From NCBI RefSeq assembly GCF_000212735.1, contig NC_015510.1, forward strand, positions 5,457,001 through 5,521,000: DNA of 64,000 nt, in the 5' to 3' direction. This DNA comes from Haliscomenobacter hydrossis DSM 1100 (GTDB taxonomy: Bacteria > Bacteroidota > Bacteroidia > Chitinophagales > Saprospiraceae). Below the pieces are notes generated by a model. That model was not told the DNA's origin. It ran no database searches and saw nothing but the letters and a program-made list of their open reading frames with translations. The position numbers and the translations under genes are program-made. This document shows, piece by piece, positions 43,285-52,771 of the stretch. Within the stretch, counting starts at the first letter, position 1, and the number at the start of each line of letters is the position of its first letter.

Positions 43285-44781
43285 CTAGGACTCCTGCATC
43301 TTTTGCTGTAAGGTAATCACGATGAATTCTGCAGGGCGAGTCACGGCAATCTTTACAGTGATGCGCATAATACCATCCAGAACATCAACGGGAGTCATCG
43401 TTGTGCCCAAACCTACATCCACACTGAATGCCTGATCAGGCATAGCGCCCGCCAGTGCCCCAGATTGCCATACATTGGTCAAAAAATTACTGATCATCAC
43501 TTTGACATTGGTCCAGGTGGCGGCAGTATTGGGCGCGAACACATAAGGTTCGACTGCATACTTAATGGATTGCTCGATAAAAATAACCGTCCGACGTACA
43601 CTCACATAACGCCAATCCTGGCTGTTTCCATCCAGGGTACGCGCACCCCAGATCAATACCCCTTTGCCAGGGAAGGTGCGGATGGCATTGATTGCCTTGC
43701 CATTCAGCGGGGTATTCAGATCCTCTTGAACGTCATCGGTGATGTTGACGCAGGGTTTGATTACCGATCCGATGCTTACATTGGCCGGGGATTGAAATAC
43801 CCCAACATTGTTGTCGATCATCGAATAGATACCCGCAAGGCCACCGCTCGGAGGCAACAGATTGATTTTTGCCATGATGGTTTCCATGATGGTTTTGTAG
43901 AGCGGGCTTACGACCAGCAGGGTTTGATGCAAATTGGTATCCGCGGCTAGAGTGCCTAATTTTTGAATTTCGGCTTTGATTTTTTCAGCACGCTTGTCGT
44001 CAATGTGTCCAGCTGTACGATTATCGTCAACTTCTTTTTCCAATAGTTTTATTAATGGATCAATGGCCTTGGGGGCAAGATTGGTAAAACTTACACTTTC
44101 CGAGCCATCGATTGTCGTTTCCAGCCAGGGATAATACGCGGCACCCCACTGTAAGTTATGGTCTCCGATGTTGTTGCGGAAAGCTTCTGCAATTTTCTGG
44201 GTGTCTGGTTCCGCTTCCGCATTTTCATCCATGTACACATCCAAGATGGCAAAGCGGCTGGTCATTTTGCTGCAATGCGCCAACATGGCCTGATGCAGCT
44301 CGCCATAAGCATCTTGCCCCAGCAGCATCGAGTCGGGAATAACCAGCATGGTAGGTTCCGACTCTTTTTTCAGGGTGTCTATCCCGATGTTTTCCTTACC
44401 CAAAAAATCTTCTTTTTTTACTGGCTGAGCATAATTGCCAATTGAAACGATGTAACAATCCGATCCACCATTGGCGAAAAAAAACTTCATACTGAGGTAG
44501 AGCAGATAGCGGCCATCTTTCTGGCTCAGCCGATATTTTTTTATAGCTTCATCCAGAATGGTTAAATCATACGTCGTTTTTGGCCCTTGACCGAAGTACA
44601 ATTGAAATTCCGCAAGAGATGAAATGCGCGTAGGGACATTGCTCAGGTCTTTTGTATCCCGTAGCGCTTTTTCCGTGTAGCCAACAAAAGCCGGAACCGC
44701 CGTGGCGACCGGGACGGCGGAATTGGGGAAAGCACTTTTTTCCTCAATGTAAACTCCGGGAGTAGCAAGAACTTTAGCCAT
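43285..44781 (-). CDS. Contractile phage-tail-sheath family protein
   Basis: 498 residues. Opens LATPGVYIEEKSAFPNSAVPVATAVPAFVGYTEKA, the start typical of tail-sheath proteins of extracellular contractile injection systems. Later blocks: FFFANGGSDCYIVSIGNY, WGAAYYPWLETT, VWRSPANVS-type QSPANVSIGS, ARTLDGNSQDWRYVSVRRTVIFIEQSIK, FVFEPNT-like YVFAPNTAATWTNVKVMISNFLTNVWQSGALAG, and the C-terminal strand RITVKIAVTRPAEFIVITLQQ that interlocks neighbours in the sheath. No tube, baseplate, spike or ClpV/AAA gene lies within the window, so it is isolated. It may belong to a split cluster or be a leftover copy. Confidence 0.92.
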   Translation of the reverse strand: MAKVLATPGVYIEEKSAFPNSAVPVATAVPAFVGYTEKALRDTKDLSNVPTRISSLAEFQLYFGQGPKTTYDLTILDEAIKKYRLSQKDGRYLLYLSMKFFFANGGSDCYIVSIGNYAQPVKKEDFLGKENIGIDTLKKESEPTMLVIPDSMLLGQDAYGELHQAMLAHCSKMTSRFAILDVYMDENAEAEPDTQKIAEAFRNNIGDHNLQWGAAYYPWLETTIDGSESVSFTNLAPKAIDPLIKLLEKEVDDNRTAGHIDDKRAEKIKAEIQKLGTLAADTNLHQTLLVVSPLYKTIMETIMAKINLLPPSGGLAGIYSMIDNNVGVFQSPANVSIGSVIKPCVNITDDVQEDLNTPLNGKAINAIRTFPGKGVLIWGARTLDGNSQDWRYVSVRRTVIFIEQSIKYAVEPYVFAPNTAATWTNVKVMISNFLTNVWQSGALAGAMPDQAFSVDVGLGTTMTPVDVLDGIMRITVKIAVTRPAEFIVITLQQKMQES

Positions 44782-44866
44782 ACGAACCAGAATTAAATGT
44801 TCATAATAATCACTAAATTTACAAATTAGAATCGTTTTTTCAGCTTCTACGGAAATTCATTTGATT

Positions 44867-45925
44867 ATGAAAATCAAGGTCATCCTGGTATTTGTTTGTT
44901 GTTTTTTGACCTGCGGATGGTTATTTTCTCAATCCATCTACATCCCCCCCAAATTCAAAGGCCCCATTTTTTTTGACCTCAGCGGCAGACCGTTAATCAG
45001 TCAGGAGGAAGCCAGGGTATACCGCATCTTTCGGGTAGCCGGAAACGAGGGAAAACAAACCAAGCTCAGTCGGATCGACGTGGATGAAGAGGGCAACATC
45101 ACCAATTTTAAAAACCCGGAGCAAGGACTATACTTTTATTTTGAAGACCATTTCATCAGTGGCGAAATCAAAACCCAGGGCCACTTCTGGGTTACTCAAG
45201 AGCATCAGGATAAAAAAGTGGGCCTGGCCTCCTGGAAAGTACACTTGAAAGGAGAGTGCCGCTGGTACCACATCAATGGACAATTGTCGCAGCACGGGGT
45301 ATACGATGGAGCGGAATGGTACGGCATGCAAAAAGAATATGATCAAGCTGGAAAACTGATCAAATCCGTTCCCGGTAAGTTGTTGTCCCAGTACGATTAT
45401 TCATTTGAAAAAAACGTGCTGCAAAGGAAAACCTTCAGCTATGGCGATGATGAACAAAAAAGTATCCTTCCTCTCCCCCAAACCCGTCCGGTTGCCACGG
45501 ATGAATTGCTGGATGTAAAACCCATCGATATTGCGGCTAAAATGTCCAGCATGCCGCGTTTTACGATCAAAAACTACCGCCCTTATTTGGGCATGTACCA
45601 GGGAAAAACCATCAATTCAAGCTTAAAAAAATCCGCAAATACCACCTTGGAAATCCTGGAATTCATTGAAAAAGAAGGAAAAATCATCCTGGAATTGTAT
45701 GCGTTCGGTGGATTTGAAGCACAAGCCAAATTCACGGGCAGCGTCAACGACAACGTGATTTTTGCCCGAGGGGACTGGATCATTGGCGGAGAAAAAGTTG
45801 GCATCATCACCATTGCCACATTTTTACAAAAAGAAGAAGGCCAGATGGAGGGTTTTTTTAGCCTCAGGCCATTTGAGGGCGAGGGGCAGATACAATCCTG
45901 CTCTTTTATATTAAGTAGGGAATAA
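44867..45925 (+). CDS. Secreted protein of unknown function
   Basis: 352 residues from the ATG at 44867; the frame opens at a TTG at 44861. Signal peptide MKIKVILVFVCCFLTCGWLFSQ. The middle (WKVHLKGECRWYHINGQLSQHGVYDGAEWYGMQKEYDQAGKLIK) resembles the MORN/YwqK-type repeats of antitoxin-like secreted proteins. The C-terminal half (ILEFIEKEGKIILELYAFGGFEAQAKFTGSVND) looks like a beta barrel or lipocalin-like fold. I do not recognise a family. It is divergent from the tail-sheath gene across an 85-base gap. Confidence 0.75.
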   Translation: MKIKVILVFVCCFLTCGWLFSQSIYIPPKFKGPIFFDLSGRPLISQEEARVYRIFRVAGNEGKQTKLSRIDVDEEGNITNFKNPEQGLYFYFEDHFISGEIKTQGHFWVTQEHQDKKVGLASWKVHLKGECRWYHINGQLSQHGVYDGAEWYGMQKEYDQAGKLIKSVPGKLLSQYDYSFEKNVLQRKTFSYGDDEQKSILPLPQTRPVATDELLDVKPIDIAAKMSSMPRFTIKNYRPYLGMYQGKTINSSLKKSANTTLEILEFIEKEGKIILELYAFGGFEAQAKFTGSVNDNVIFARGDWIIGGEKVGIITIATFLQKEEGQMEGFFSLRPFEGEGQIQSCSFILSRE

Positions 45926-45940
45926 ATATCCACAGGACAG

Positions 45941-46054
45941 CACAGGAAAGTATCCACACTATAAATTCGCTATCTTGGAAAGCGAATTTAATTTGCTTTT
46001 CGTACCTATTTAGCACCCGCCTACGGCGGATGCTAAATAGGTACTGCTTTCAAC
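45941..46054. repeat. Short dispersed repeat copy 2 and hairpins
   Basis: The complement of TTTCCTGTGCTGTCCTGTG at 45941-45960, then AAATTCGCT/AGCGAATTT (45973-45981 with 45991-45999), then GTACCTATTTAGCA (46012-46025) pairing exactly with 46041-46054. It sits between two plus-strand genes and may hold a terminator. Confidence 0.8.
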
Positions 46055-46063
46055 CTCTATCAC

Positions 46064-48178
46064 ATGTCCAAGCACCTTGCACTTTTGATCAGTGCGATCC
46101 TATTCTGCACCTTGTTTTTAACGGCACAAACGGGTAAAATTGACCGCAAAAAACTGGTCTTGCGCCATACCATTCGCCATGCTGAAACCACCCCTTTCAG
46201 CCCCCTTTCCGTCGGCAATGGCCGTTTTGCCTTTACTGCTGACATTACCGGCTTACAAAGTTTCCCCGAGCATTACGAGCCGGGCATTCCCCTCGGCACC
46301 CAATCCGATTGGGGCTGGCACTACCCCTTGAATCCACGGGGATTCAAAGTGAGTGACAGTTATAAACCCTACCAGGTAGGCGATCGCCAGGTCAATTACG
46401 CTTACCGATATACCGCCAACATGGATACGTTTAAGGCCAAGGCTTCGGACTGGCTGCGGGAAAGTCCGCACCGCATCCACCTGGGTATGATTGGCCTGGA
46501 AATGGTGAAAAAAGATGGAAGTACCGTCTCGATTACTGATTTACAAAATCCGCAGCAGGAATTGAACCTCTGGACCGGGCAAATGAGCAGTACCTTTGCC
46601 ATAGAAGGCCAATCGGTAAAAGTAGAAACCCTGGGCAATCCAGATCTGGATGGCGTTTCGGTGCGCATTTCCTCTTCTTTGCTCCGTGAAGGCCGGCTCA
46701 AGATCAAAATCCGCTTGCCGCTTGGCGTTCCCCAGCGCCTGAGTTATAGTTTTGCCCAAAACCAAAGCCATCAAAGCGCATTGCTCACCCAAAAAAACCA
46801 TCGGGCTTTGCTCAGTCATCAGCAAGACAACGACCGTTATTACCTGGGCATTCGGCACAGCGAGGGGCAAATTCAGGCGGGAGACGCACATACCTGGTTG
46901 ATCATACCCGGTTCCAACAAGGAGCGCTTTGAGTTGAGTGTGGTTTTTAACCAAAAGGAATTCCCGCTCAATCGCATTCCCAATTACGACAGCATCCAAA
47001 CCGCCAATGCCAAATCTTGGTCCCGTTTTTGGAAAAGCGGTGGCGCGGTCGATTTTTCGCAATGCACCGATCCCCGCGCCAAAGAACTGGAGCGCCGCGT
47101 GGTGCTTTCCCAATACCTTACCCGCATCAACTGTGCTGGCACTTTGCCCCCTCAGGAAACCGGCCTGACCTACAACAGCTGGAATGGCAAATTCCATATG
47201 GAAATGCATTGGTGGCATGGGGTACACTTCCCGATGTGGCAACGCGCCGAATACCTGCGCGCACAGATGCCCTATTATGCCAACATTGTAGAAAAAGCCA
47301 AAGCCACGGCACAAATGCAGGGCTACGCGGGCGTGCGATGGCCCAAGATGACGGGACCTAAAGGGGATGAAAGTCCCAGCTCCATTGGTCCATTTCTGAT
47401 CTGGCAACAACCGCATTACATCTACCTGGTTGAGTTGTTGTACCGCGATAAACCGAACAAAAACACCCTCAAAAAGTACCAGGATTTGGTGTTCGCTACC
47501 GCCGAATTTATGGCTTCTTATGCACGTTGGGATGAAAAAAGGCAGCAGTACATCCTGGGACCTGCCTTGATTCCCGCGCAAGAAAATTTCCGTCCCGAAA
47601 CCACCATCAATCCGCCTTTTGAACTCACCTACTGGCGCTGGGCACTGCGCACGGCACAGGAATGGCGCAAACGGGCAGGTTTAAACCCGGAGCCAAAATG
47701 GCAAAAAGTGATCGACAATTTGGCTCCGCTGGCTACCCGCGATGGCTTGTACCTGTTTTCGGAAAACGCTGTGGACTCCTACGTAGACAGCTCGTTTTTG
47801 CACGACCACCCGATGATTGCTGGCACCCTCGGCATGTTGCCACCTTCCCCGGAAGTTGATCCGGCGGTATTGGAAAAATCCCTCAATGCCCTCTGGGACA
47901 TCTGGGATTGGCAAAGCACCTGGGGTTGGGATTACCCGATGTTGGCGATGAGCGCCGCTTACCTCAAAAAGCCAGATTGGGCGGTGAGCTATTTGTCGAT
48001 GAAAACCGTAAAAAACACCTACCTCACCAACGGCCACAATTACCAACGTTTTGACCTGAGCATTTACCTGCCCGGCAATGGTGGACTGCTGGCCGCGGTA
48101 GCCCTACTTTGCACCAAGGACGGCTGGCCGAAGGATGGGCAATGGGCGGTGAGGTGGGAGAAGTTGAAGAGTTTGTAG
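46064..48178 (+). CDS. Secreted six-hairpin glycoside hydrolase-like protein
   Basis: 704 residues. Signal peptide MSKHLALLISAILFCTLFLTAQ. An N-terminal beta-sandwich (~30-280) is followed by an (alpha/alpha)6 toroid: RRVVLSQYLTRINCAGTLPPQETGLTYNSWNGKFHMEMHWWHGVHF, ATAQMQGYAGVRWPKM, SSIGPFLIWQQPHYIYLVELLYRD, ALIPAQENF, SFLHDHPMIAGTLGMLPP, and WDWQSTWGWDYPMLAMSAA. This is the GH65/GH95-like superfamily, with acidic residues in the HMEMHWWHG block in catalytic position. Closest to uncharacterised Bacteroidota homologues. The substrate is unknown; a fucoside or trehalose-like disaccharide is possible. Confidence 0.83.
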   Translation: MSKHLALLISAILFCTLFLTAQTGKIDRKKLVLRHTIRHAETTPFSPLSVGNGRFAFTADITGLQSFPEHYEPGIPLGTQSDWGWHYPLNPRGFKVSDSYKPYQVGDRQVNYAYRYTANMDTFKAKASDWLRESPHRIHLGMIGLEMVKKDGSTVSITDLQNPQQELNLWTGQMSSTFAIEGQSVKVETLGNPDLDGVSVRISSSLLREGRLKIKIRLPLGVPQRLSYSFAQNQSHQSALLTQKNHRALLSHQQDNDRYYLGIRHSEGQIQAGDAHTWLIIPGSNKERFELSVVFNQKEFPLNRIPNYDSIQTANAKSWSRFWKSGGAVDFSQCTDPRAKELERRVVLSQYLTRINCAGTLPPQETGLTYNSWNGKFHMEMHWWHGVHFPMWQRAEYLRAQMPYYANIVEKAKATAQMQGYAGVRWPKMTGPKGDESPSSIGPFLIWQQPHYIYLVELLYRDKPNKNTLKKYQDLVFATAEFMASYARWDEKRQQYILGPALIPAQENFRPETTINPPFELTYWRWALRTAQEWRKRAGLNPEPKWQKVIDNLAPLATRDGLYLFSENAVDSYVDSSFLHDHPMIAGTLGMLPPSPEVDPAVLEKSLNALWDIWDWQSTWGWDYPMLAMSAAYLKKPDWAVSYLSMKTVKNTYLTNGHNYQRFDLSIYLPGNGGLLAAVALLCTKDGWPKDGQWAVRWEKLKSL

Positions 48179-48336
48179 GGGGGCGGGGGTTCGTAGTTCG
48201 AAGGTTCGGGGGTTCGAGGGTTCGGGGGATCGAGGGTTCGAGAGTTATGTCCTCCGAGCAAAATGTCCAGGAGTGTGAAAAAATCCCTTATTTTTGATCC
48301 CCAGCGTTCCCCTTACAATAAGTCAAACAACCCATC

Positions 48337-49632
48337 ATGCTCGCATTGCTTGGTTTTTCTACCATTGCCGTTTTTTTGATCCTGATCATGAGCAAACGGC
48401 TTTCGGTCATGACCGCGCTGGTTTTGGTTCCCCTGTTGTTTGGGATGTTGGCCGGATTCAACCCAACTGAACTGGGCGGAATGATGCTGGATGGCATCAA
48501 ACAAGTGGCTCCAACGGGTATCTTACTGATGTTTGCGGTGTTGTATTTTGCCACCATGCTGGATGCGGGGCTATTTGACCCCGTGATCGCTGGCATCGTG
48601 CGCACCGTAAAAGGTGACCCGCTGAAAGTGGTGTTGGGTACTGCAATTTTGACCATGATTGTGCATCTGGATGGCGACGGTACGGCTACTTTTATGATTG
48701 TGCTTTCGGCGTTTTTGCCCATTTACAAACAACTGGGTATCAATCCGCTGGTCTTGTCTGGCATTGTGGCTTTGAGTGTAGGCCCCCTCCACCTGGTACC
48801 CTGGTCGGGCACTTCGGCCAGAGCCATTTCCACCCTCAATACGGATGCGGTACACCTATTTAATCCCAATATTCCGGCCATCATTGGGGGGATTTTCTGG
48901 GTGTTGTTTGTGGCTTATGTTTTGGGCAAAAAAGAAAAAAAGCGCCTGGGCGTTTTGGATTTGCAGTACCAGCCCAGCGAAAATTTGACGGAAGAACAAC
49001 GCTTACTGCGGCGCCCCAGGTTGATTTGGTTCAATGCCCTCTTCACCGTTTCCCTGATTGTTACCTTGATGAAAGGCTGGATACCTGCTCCCGTGTTGTT
49101 TTTGGTAGCGAGTATGATTGCCCTACTGGTCAATTACCCGCGTCTGGCTGATCAGCAGAAAATTTTGCGCAATCACGGCACCAATATTTTTATGGTGTCG
49201 AGTATGATCTTTGCAGCGGGCGTTTTTTCAGGTATTTTGGGCGGTACCAAAATGATCGATGCCATGGCTAATGGCCTGGTTGCCTTGATCCCTCAACAAT
49301 ACGCCAATTGGTTGCCCGTACTAACTGCCATCACCAGTATGCCCGCCAGTTTGTTTTTTACGCCGGATGCCTATTACTTCGGGGTGGTTCCTATTTTAAG
49401 TCAAAGTGCCACCCAGTTTGGCCTTGATCCGCTCGAAATTGGTCGGGCGGCGCTGCTGGGTCAAATGACGGTGGGGTTTCCCCTCAGCCCTTTGACTGCT
49501 TCGACGTTTTTACTCATTGGTTTGACGGGCGTAGACCTGGGCGAGCACCAGCGTTTTACATTCAAATGGGCCTTTGGTACCACGATTGTGATGACGATTG
49601 TGGCTTTGCTGACAGGGTCGATCCACATTTGA
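48337..49632 (+). CDS. CitMHS-family citrate-type transporter
   Basis: 431 residues, about 11-12 hydrophobic helices. Family features: MLALLGFSTIAVFLILIMSKRLS, GGMMLDGIKQVAPTGILLMFAVLYFATMLDAGLFDP, VHLDGDGTATFMIVLSAFLPIYKQLGINPLVLSGI, GPLHLVPWSGTSARA, and the late AVLTAITSMPASLFFTPDAYYFGVVPIL. CitMHS members take up divalent-metal-citrate complexes with protons. It stands next to the AtuA pair, possibly for use of organic acids. Upstream, 48180-48250 has GGTTCGAGG-like direct repeats. Confidence 0.92.
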   Translation: MLALLGFSTIAVFLILIMSKRLSVMTALVLVPLLFGMLAGFNPTELGGMMLDGIKQVAPTGILLMFAVLYFATMLDAGLFDPVIAGIVRTVKGDPLKVVLGTAILTMIVHLDGDGTATFMIVLSAFLPIYKQLGINPLVLSGIVALSVGPLHLVPWSGTSARAISTLNTDAVHLFNPNIPAIIGGIFWVLFVAYVLGKKEKKRLGVLDLQYQPSENLTEEQRLLRRPRLIWFNALFTVSLIVTLMKGWIPAPVLFLVASMIALLVNYPRLADQQKILRNHGTNIFMVSSMIFAAGVFSGILGGTKMIDAMANGLVALIPQQYANWLPVLTAITSMPASLFFTPDAYYFGVVPILSQSATQFGLDPLEIGRAALLGQMTVGFPLSPLTASTFLLIGLTGVDLGEHQRFTFKWAFGTTIVMTIVALLTGSIHI

Positions 49633-49651
49633 TGAGTTGCTGATTTGAATA

Positions 49652-49756
49652 GACTAAAGCGACATTAATGGGAACACGGATGACGCGGATTAAGCGGATT
49701 TACACGGGTTTAATCCGCGTAAATCCGCTTAATCCGCGTCATCCGCGTTCCCATCA
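49652..49756. repeat. Palindromic repeat with TAAAGCGACA end
   Basis: GGGAACACGGATGACGCGGATTAAGCGG at the left faces CCGCTTAATCCGCGTCATCCGCGTTCCC at the right (49672-49752), after ACTAAAGCGACATTAAT. It is related to the element beside the ROCO gene (54272 and 58982). Confidence 0.88.
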
Positions 49757-49800
49757 ATACTCCTGCGGCCGTATCATTGGGCGATAATAAAAATAACGTA

Positions 49801-51123
49801 ATGGGAAAAACAAAGATCAGAATCGGTTGCGGCGCAGGTTTTTCCGGGGATCGATTAGAACCTGCCGTAGTGCTGGCCGAAAAAGGCAACATCGATTACC
49901 TCGTACTCGAATGCCTGGCGGAAAGAACCATTGCCTTGGCGCAAAAACGCAAGTTGCAAGATCCCAGCAAAGGGTATGACCCACTATTGGAACGCCGCAT
50001 TGGTTCCTTACTTCCCCTTTTGGCCAAAAACAACATCTGCCTGATCACCAATATGGGGGCAGCCAATCCCATCGCCGGAGCGCAAAAAATTATTGAAATT
50101 GCCCAACAACAGGGCCTGAAAATCAAGGTCGCGGCCATTACCGGCGACGATGTTTTTGAAAAAATAAACCGGGAAGCCCTCGCGCTCGAAACCGGAAAAC
50201 CGCTGAACGCAGCGGGCGAATTGATTTCCGCCAATGCCTATTTGGGTGTTGAACCCATCCTGTTGGCTTTGCAAAACCAGGCCCAGGTCATCATCACGGG
50301 CAGGGTAGCCGATCCTTCCCTGTTTTTGGCACCCATGATCCATGAATTTGGCTGGAGCCAGGAGGATTATGAACTGATGGGCAAAGGGACGGTCATTGGT
50401 CATTTGCTCGAATGTGCCGGGCACATTACTGGCGGTTATTTTGCAGATCCGCTTAAAAAACCGGTAGAAGGACTGGATGTACTGGGGCATCCTTTTGCCG
50501 ATGTATACCCAGATGGCTCAGCCATCATCAGCAAGGTGGAAGGCACGGGTGGAGTGGTCAATTTACAAACGGCCAAGGAGCAATTGTTGTATGAAGTCAT
50601 CAACCCACATGAATACTATACCCCGGATGTTGTTGCGGATTTTATGTCGGTACACTTGCAGGAAATTGGTCCCAACTGTGTGCAAGTCCAGGGTGGCAGC
50701 GGAAAAATTAAGCCCCAGACCTACAAAGTGAGTGTAGGGTACAAAGCTTTTTACCTGGGTGAGGGCGAAATCTCCTACGCCGGAGCAGCGGCATTGGAAA
50801 GGGCTCAACTGGCTGGTGAGATTTTGGGGAAAAGATTAAAACCCCAATTCGAAAACCTGCGCATCGATTACATCGGCAGCCATTCGGTACACCGTACCCA
50901 TTTTAACCACGCGGCAATTCCCTATGAAATACGTTTGCGGGTAGCGGCTAGCGCGGCTGAACAAAGCAGCGCCGCCCTGATCGGAGAAGAGGTAGAAGCC
51001 TTGTACACCAATGGCCCGGCGGGTGGCGGCGGCGTCCGGAAATTGGTCAATGAAGTGATTGGAATTGTGTCCATTTTGCTGGATCGGGATGAGGTGCAGC
51101 CGGCTGTTCATTATTTTGAATAA
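49801..51123 (+). CDS. Acyclic terpene utilization AtuA family protein
   Basis: 440 residues from the ATG at 49801; an upstream TTG at 49777 is in frame. Family marks: RIGCGAGFSGDRLEPAVVLAEKGNIDYLVLECLAERTIALAQ, ITNMGAANPIAGAQKI, GDDVFEKI, NAYLGVEPILLALQNQAQVIITGRVADPSLFLAP, GHLLECAGHITGGYFADP. This is AtuA/DUF1446, tied to citronellol/geraniol catabolism in Pseudomonas but found widely with uncertain function. The partner at 51355 corresponds to the small C-terminal domain that in some species is fused to it. The function here is inferred from the family only. Confidence 0.9.
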   Translation: MGKTKIRIGCGAGFSGDRLEPAVVLAEKGNIDYLVLECLAERTIALAQKRKLQDPSKGYDPLLERRIGSLLPLLAKNNICLITNMGAANPIAGAQKIIEIAQQQGLKIKVAAITGDDVFEKINREALALETGKPLNAAGELISANAYLGVEPILLALQNQAQVIITGRVADPSLFLAPMIHEFGWSQEDYELMGKGTVIGHLLECAGHITGGYFADPLKKPVEGLDVLGHPFADVYPDGSAIISKVEGTGGVVNLQTAKEQLLYEVINPHEYYTPDVVADFMSVHLQEIGPNCVQVQGGSGKIKPQTYKVSVGYKAFYLGEGEISYAGAAALERAQLAGEILGKRLKPQFENLRIDYIGSHSVHRTHFNHAAIPYEIRLRVAASAAEQSSAALIGEEVEALYTNGPAGGGGVRKLVNEVIGIVSILLDRDEVQPAVHYFE

Positions 51124-51137
51124 ACGTAGAGGCTAAG

Positions 51138-51253
51138 AACCCTTTTCGAAAGTTTCAAGACTTTCGAAAAGTTGAGCTAGGAAGACAATTACACAAGGTG
51201 TAACATCCTGCAAACCTTAACTTTCCAAAAGTCTTAAAACTTTTGGAAAGGGT
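51138..51253. repeat. Inverted repeat between the two AtuA-type genes
   Basis: AACCCTTTTCGAAAGTTTCA and AAGACTTTCGAAAAGTT at the left face AACTTTCCAAAAGTCTTAAA and CTTTTGGAAAGGGTT at the right. The arms hold smaller hairpins (TTTTCGAAAGTTTCAAGACTTTCGAAAA). Confidence 0.8.
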
Positions 51254-51354
51254 TTTGGAATTGGTTGTCAATCTTTTGAGTAATCAAAAGCACTTTAGAA
51301 TCCGAATGGATGCCATAATTTTAATTGTGAGACTGCCCGTAAAAAATCTAAAAT

Positions 51355-51654
51355 TTGAAACTCTACGAAATCGCCCATAGCCGTGCCGGAGACAAAGGCA
51401 ATACCTTGACCCTCTCCTTGATTCCGTACCAGGAGGCGGACTATACTTTGCTTTGTGCAAAAGCCACGGTTGAAAAAGTACAAACTCATTTGCGGGACAT
51501 CGTGGCGGGCGAGATTGTGCGTTATGAATTGCCCAATATCCATGCGCTGCTGTTTGTTTGTCAAAATGCCTTGCTGGGCGGGGTGACCACTTCGCTGGCG
51601 ATGGATGCACACGGAAAAAGTTTGAGTTACGCCTTGTTGGAGATGGAGGTGTAA
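51355..51654 (+). CDS. AtuA-associated small domain protein
   Basis: 99 residues from a TTG start at 51355, the only suitable start before EIAHSRAGDKGNTL. The whole length matches the small AtuA-like C-terminal domain: KLYEIAHSRAGDKGNTLTLSLIPY, EIVRYELPNIHALLFVCQNALLGGVTTSLAMDAHGKSLSYALLEMEV. In many species this unit is the C-terminal end of AtuA or a separate subunit; here it is split from AtuA by 231 bases with a palindrome. The two probably work as a complex; the reaction is uncertain. Confidence 0.87.
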   Translation: MKLYEIAHSRAGDKGNTLTLSLIPYQEADYTLLCAKATVEKVQTHLRDIVAGEIVRYELPNIHALLFVCQNALLGGVTTSLAMDAHGKSLSYALLEMEV

Positions 51655-51732
51655 AAATCTTCCTCTCCACGAATTCTCCTTGTAAAACAACAAATTCAGC
51701 GTATTTTCACCCGGCATCCAAATACACCAAAC

Positions 51733-52749
51733 ATGAGATTGTTGCCCTTTACCCTCCTCTGCTGCATCGGCCTAACGGCGCAAAGCATCAACTTTACATC
51801 GGAATTCATCTACGAGCAAGCGCCCTTCCCATCTTGCCATGCTTCCACCCTGGCCGAAACGCCACAAGGTTTGATTGCAGCCTGGTTTGGTGGCACGCAT
51901 GAACGCCACAAGGATGTGGGCATTTGGTCGAGTCGCTTGGTCAATGGAAAATGGACCAGCCCAGTGGAATTGGCCAATGGCGTACAAAACGCAAGCCTAC
52001 GCCATCCTTGCTGGAATCCGGTGTTGTTCCAAATGCCGGGGGCCGAGTTGTTGTTGTTTTACAAAGTTGGCCCCAGTCCAGCTGATTGGTGGGGCATGCT
52101 GATGCGCTCTACGGACGGAGGATTAAGTTGGTCAACCCCGGAAAAACTACCCGAAGGTATTCTGGGCCCCATCAAAAACAAACCTGTACTATTGAAAGAC
52201 GGCACCCTCCTTTGCCCCAGCAGTTCTGAACACGATGGTTGGCGGGTGCATTTTGAAAGTACCAAAGACGCAGGCCGTACCTGGCAAAAAACGGCGGCCA
52301 TCAACGACGGCAAGGAGTTTTCGGCCATTCAACCCAGTGTGTTGTTTCATGCCGATGGTCGGTTGCAGATTTTGTGCCGCAGCAAAAACGGCTTTGTGCT
52401 GGAGGCTTTTTCCAAAGACAATGGCCAAACCTGGTCGCCGCTGAAAAAAACCAGCATCCCCAACCCCAATTCGGGAACCGATGCCGTGACTTTGCGCGAT
52501 GGTCGCCAGTTGTTGGTGTACAACCATGTCACCAAGCGCAGCCGACAATGGGGCGGCGATCGTTCTCCACTGAATGTTTCCCTCTCTACCGACGGCAAAC
52601 ATTGGAAATCCATGACGGTACTGGAACAGGAACCCAAACAGGAATTCTCCTACCCGGCGGTGATTCAAACCCAGGATGGCCGCGTACACATCACCTATAC
52701 CTGGAAACGCCAGCGCATCAAGTACGTCTCGATGGGATTACCGGAATAA
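51733..52749 (+). CDS. Secreted sialidase-like (BNR) glycosidase
   Basis: 338 residues. Signal peptide MRLLPFTLLCCIGLTAQ. Six-bladed BNR propeller with Asp boxes STDGGLSWS, TKDAGRTWQ, SKDNGQTWS and STDGKHWKS. N-terminal CHASTLAETPQGLIAAWFGG and C-terminal EFSYPAVIQTQDGRVHITYTWKRQRIKYV are marks of the BNR_2 sialidase-like family. Predicted to release sialic acid or a similar sugar acid from glycans. The sodium-solute symporter 22 bases downstream could import the product. True sialidase activity is not proved; family members with other substrates exist. Confidence 0.88.
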   Translation: MRLLPFTLLCCIGLTAQSINFTSEFIYEQAPFPSCHASTLAETPQGLIAAWFGGTHERHKDVGIWSSRLVNGKWTSPVELANGVQNASLRHPCWNPVLFQMPGAELLLFYKVGPSPADWWGMLMRSTDGGLSWSTPEKLPEGILGPIKNKPVLLKDGTLLCPSSSEHDGWRVHFESTKDAGRTWQKTAAINDGKEFSAIQPSVLFHADGRLQILCRSKNGFVLEAFSKDNGQTWSPLKKTSIPNPNSGTDAVTLRDGRQLLVYNHVTKRSRQWGGDRSPLNVSLSTDGKHWKSMTVLEQEPKQEFSYPAVIQTQDGRVHITYTWKRQRIKYVSMGLPE

Positions 52750-52771
52750 TGGGGATCAACAAACATAACTT

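Noticed and set aside
43285-44781. Prophage
   Set aside because: Only a sheath gene is present; no capsid, portal, terminase, integrase or lysis genes nearby.
48180-48250. Significant tandem repeat GGTTCGAGG
   Set aside because: Short, irregular run of ~7-9 base words after a gene; noted but too degenerate to call as an element.
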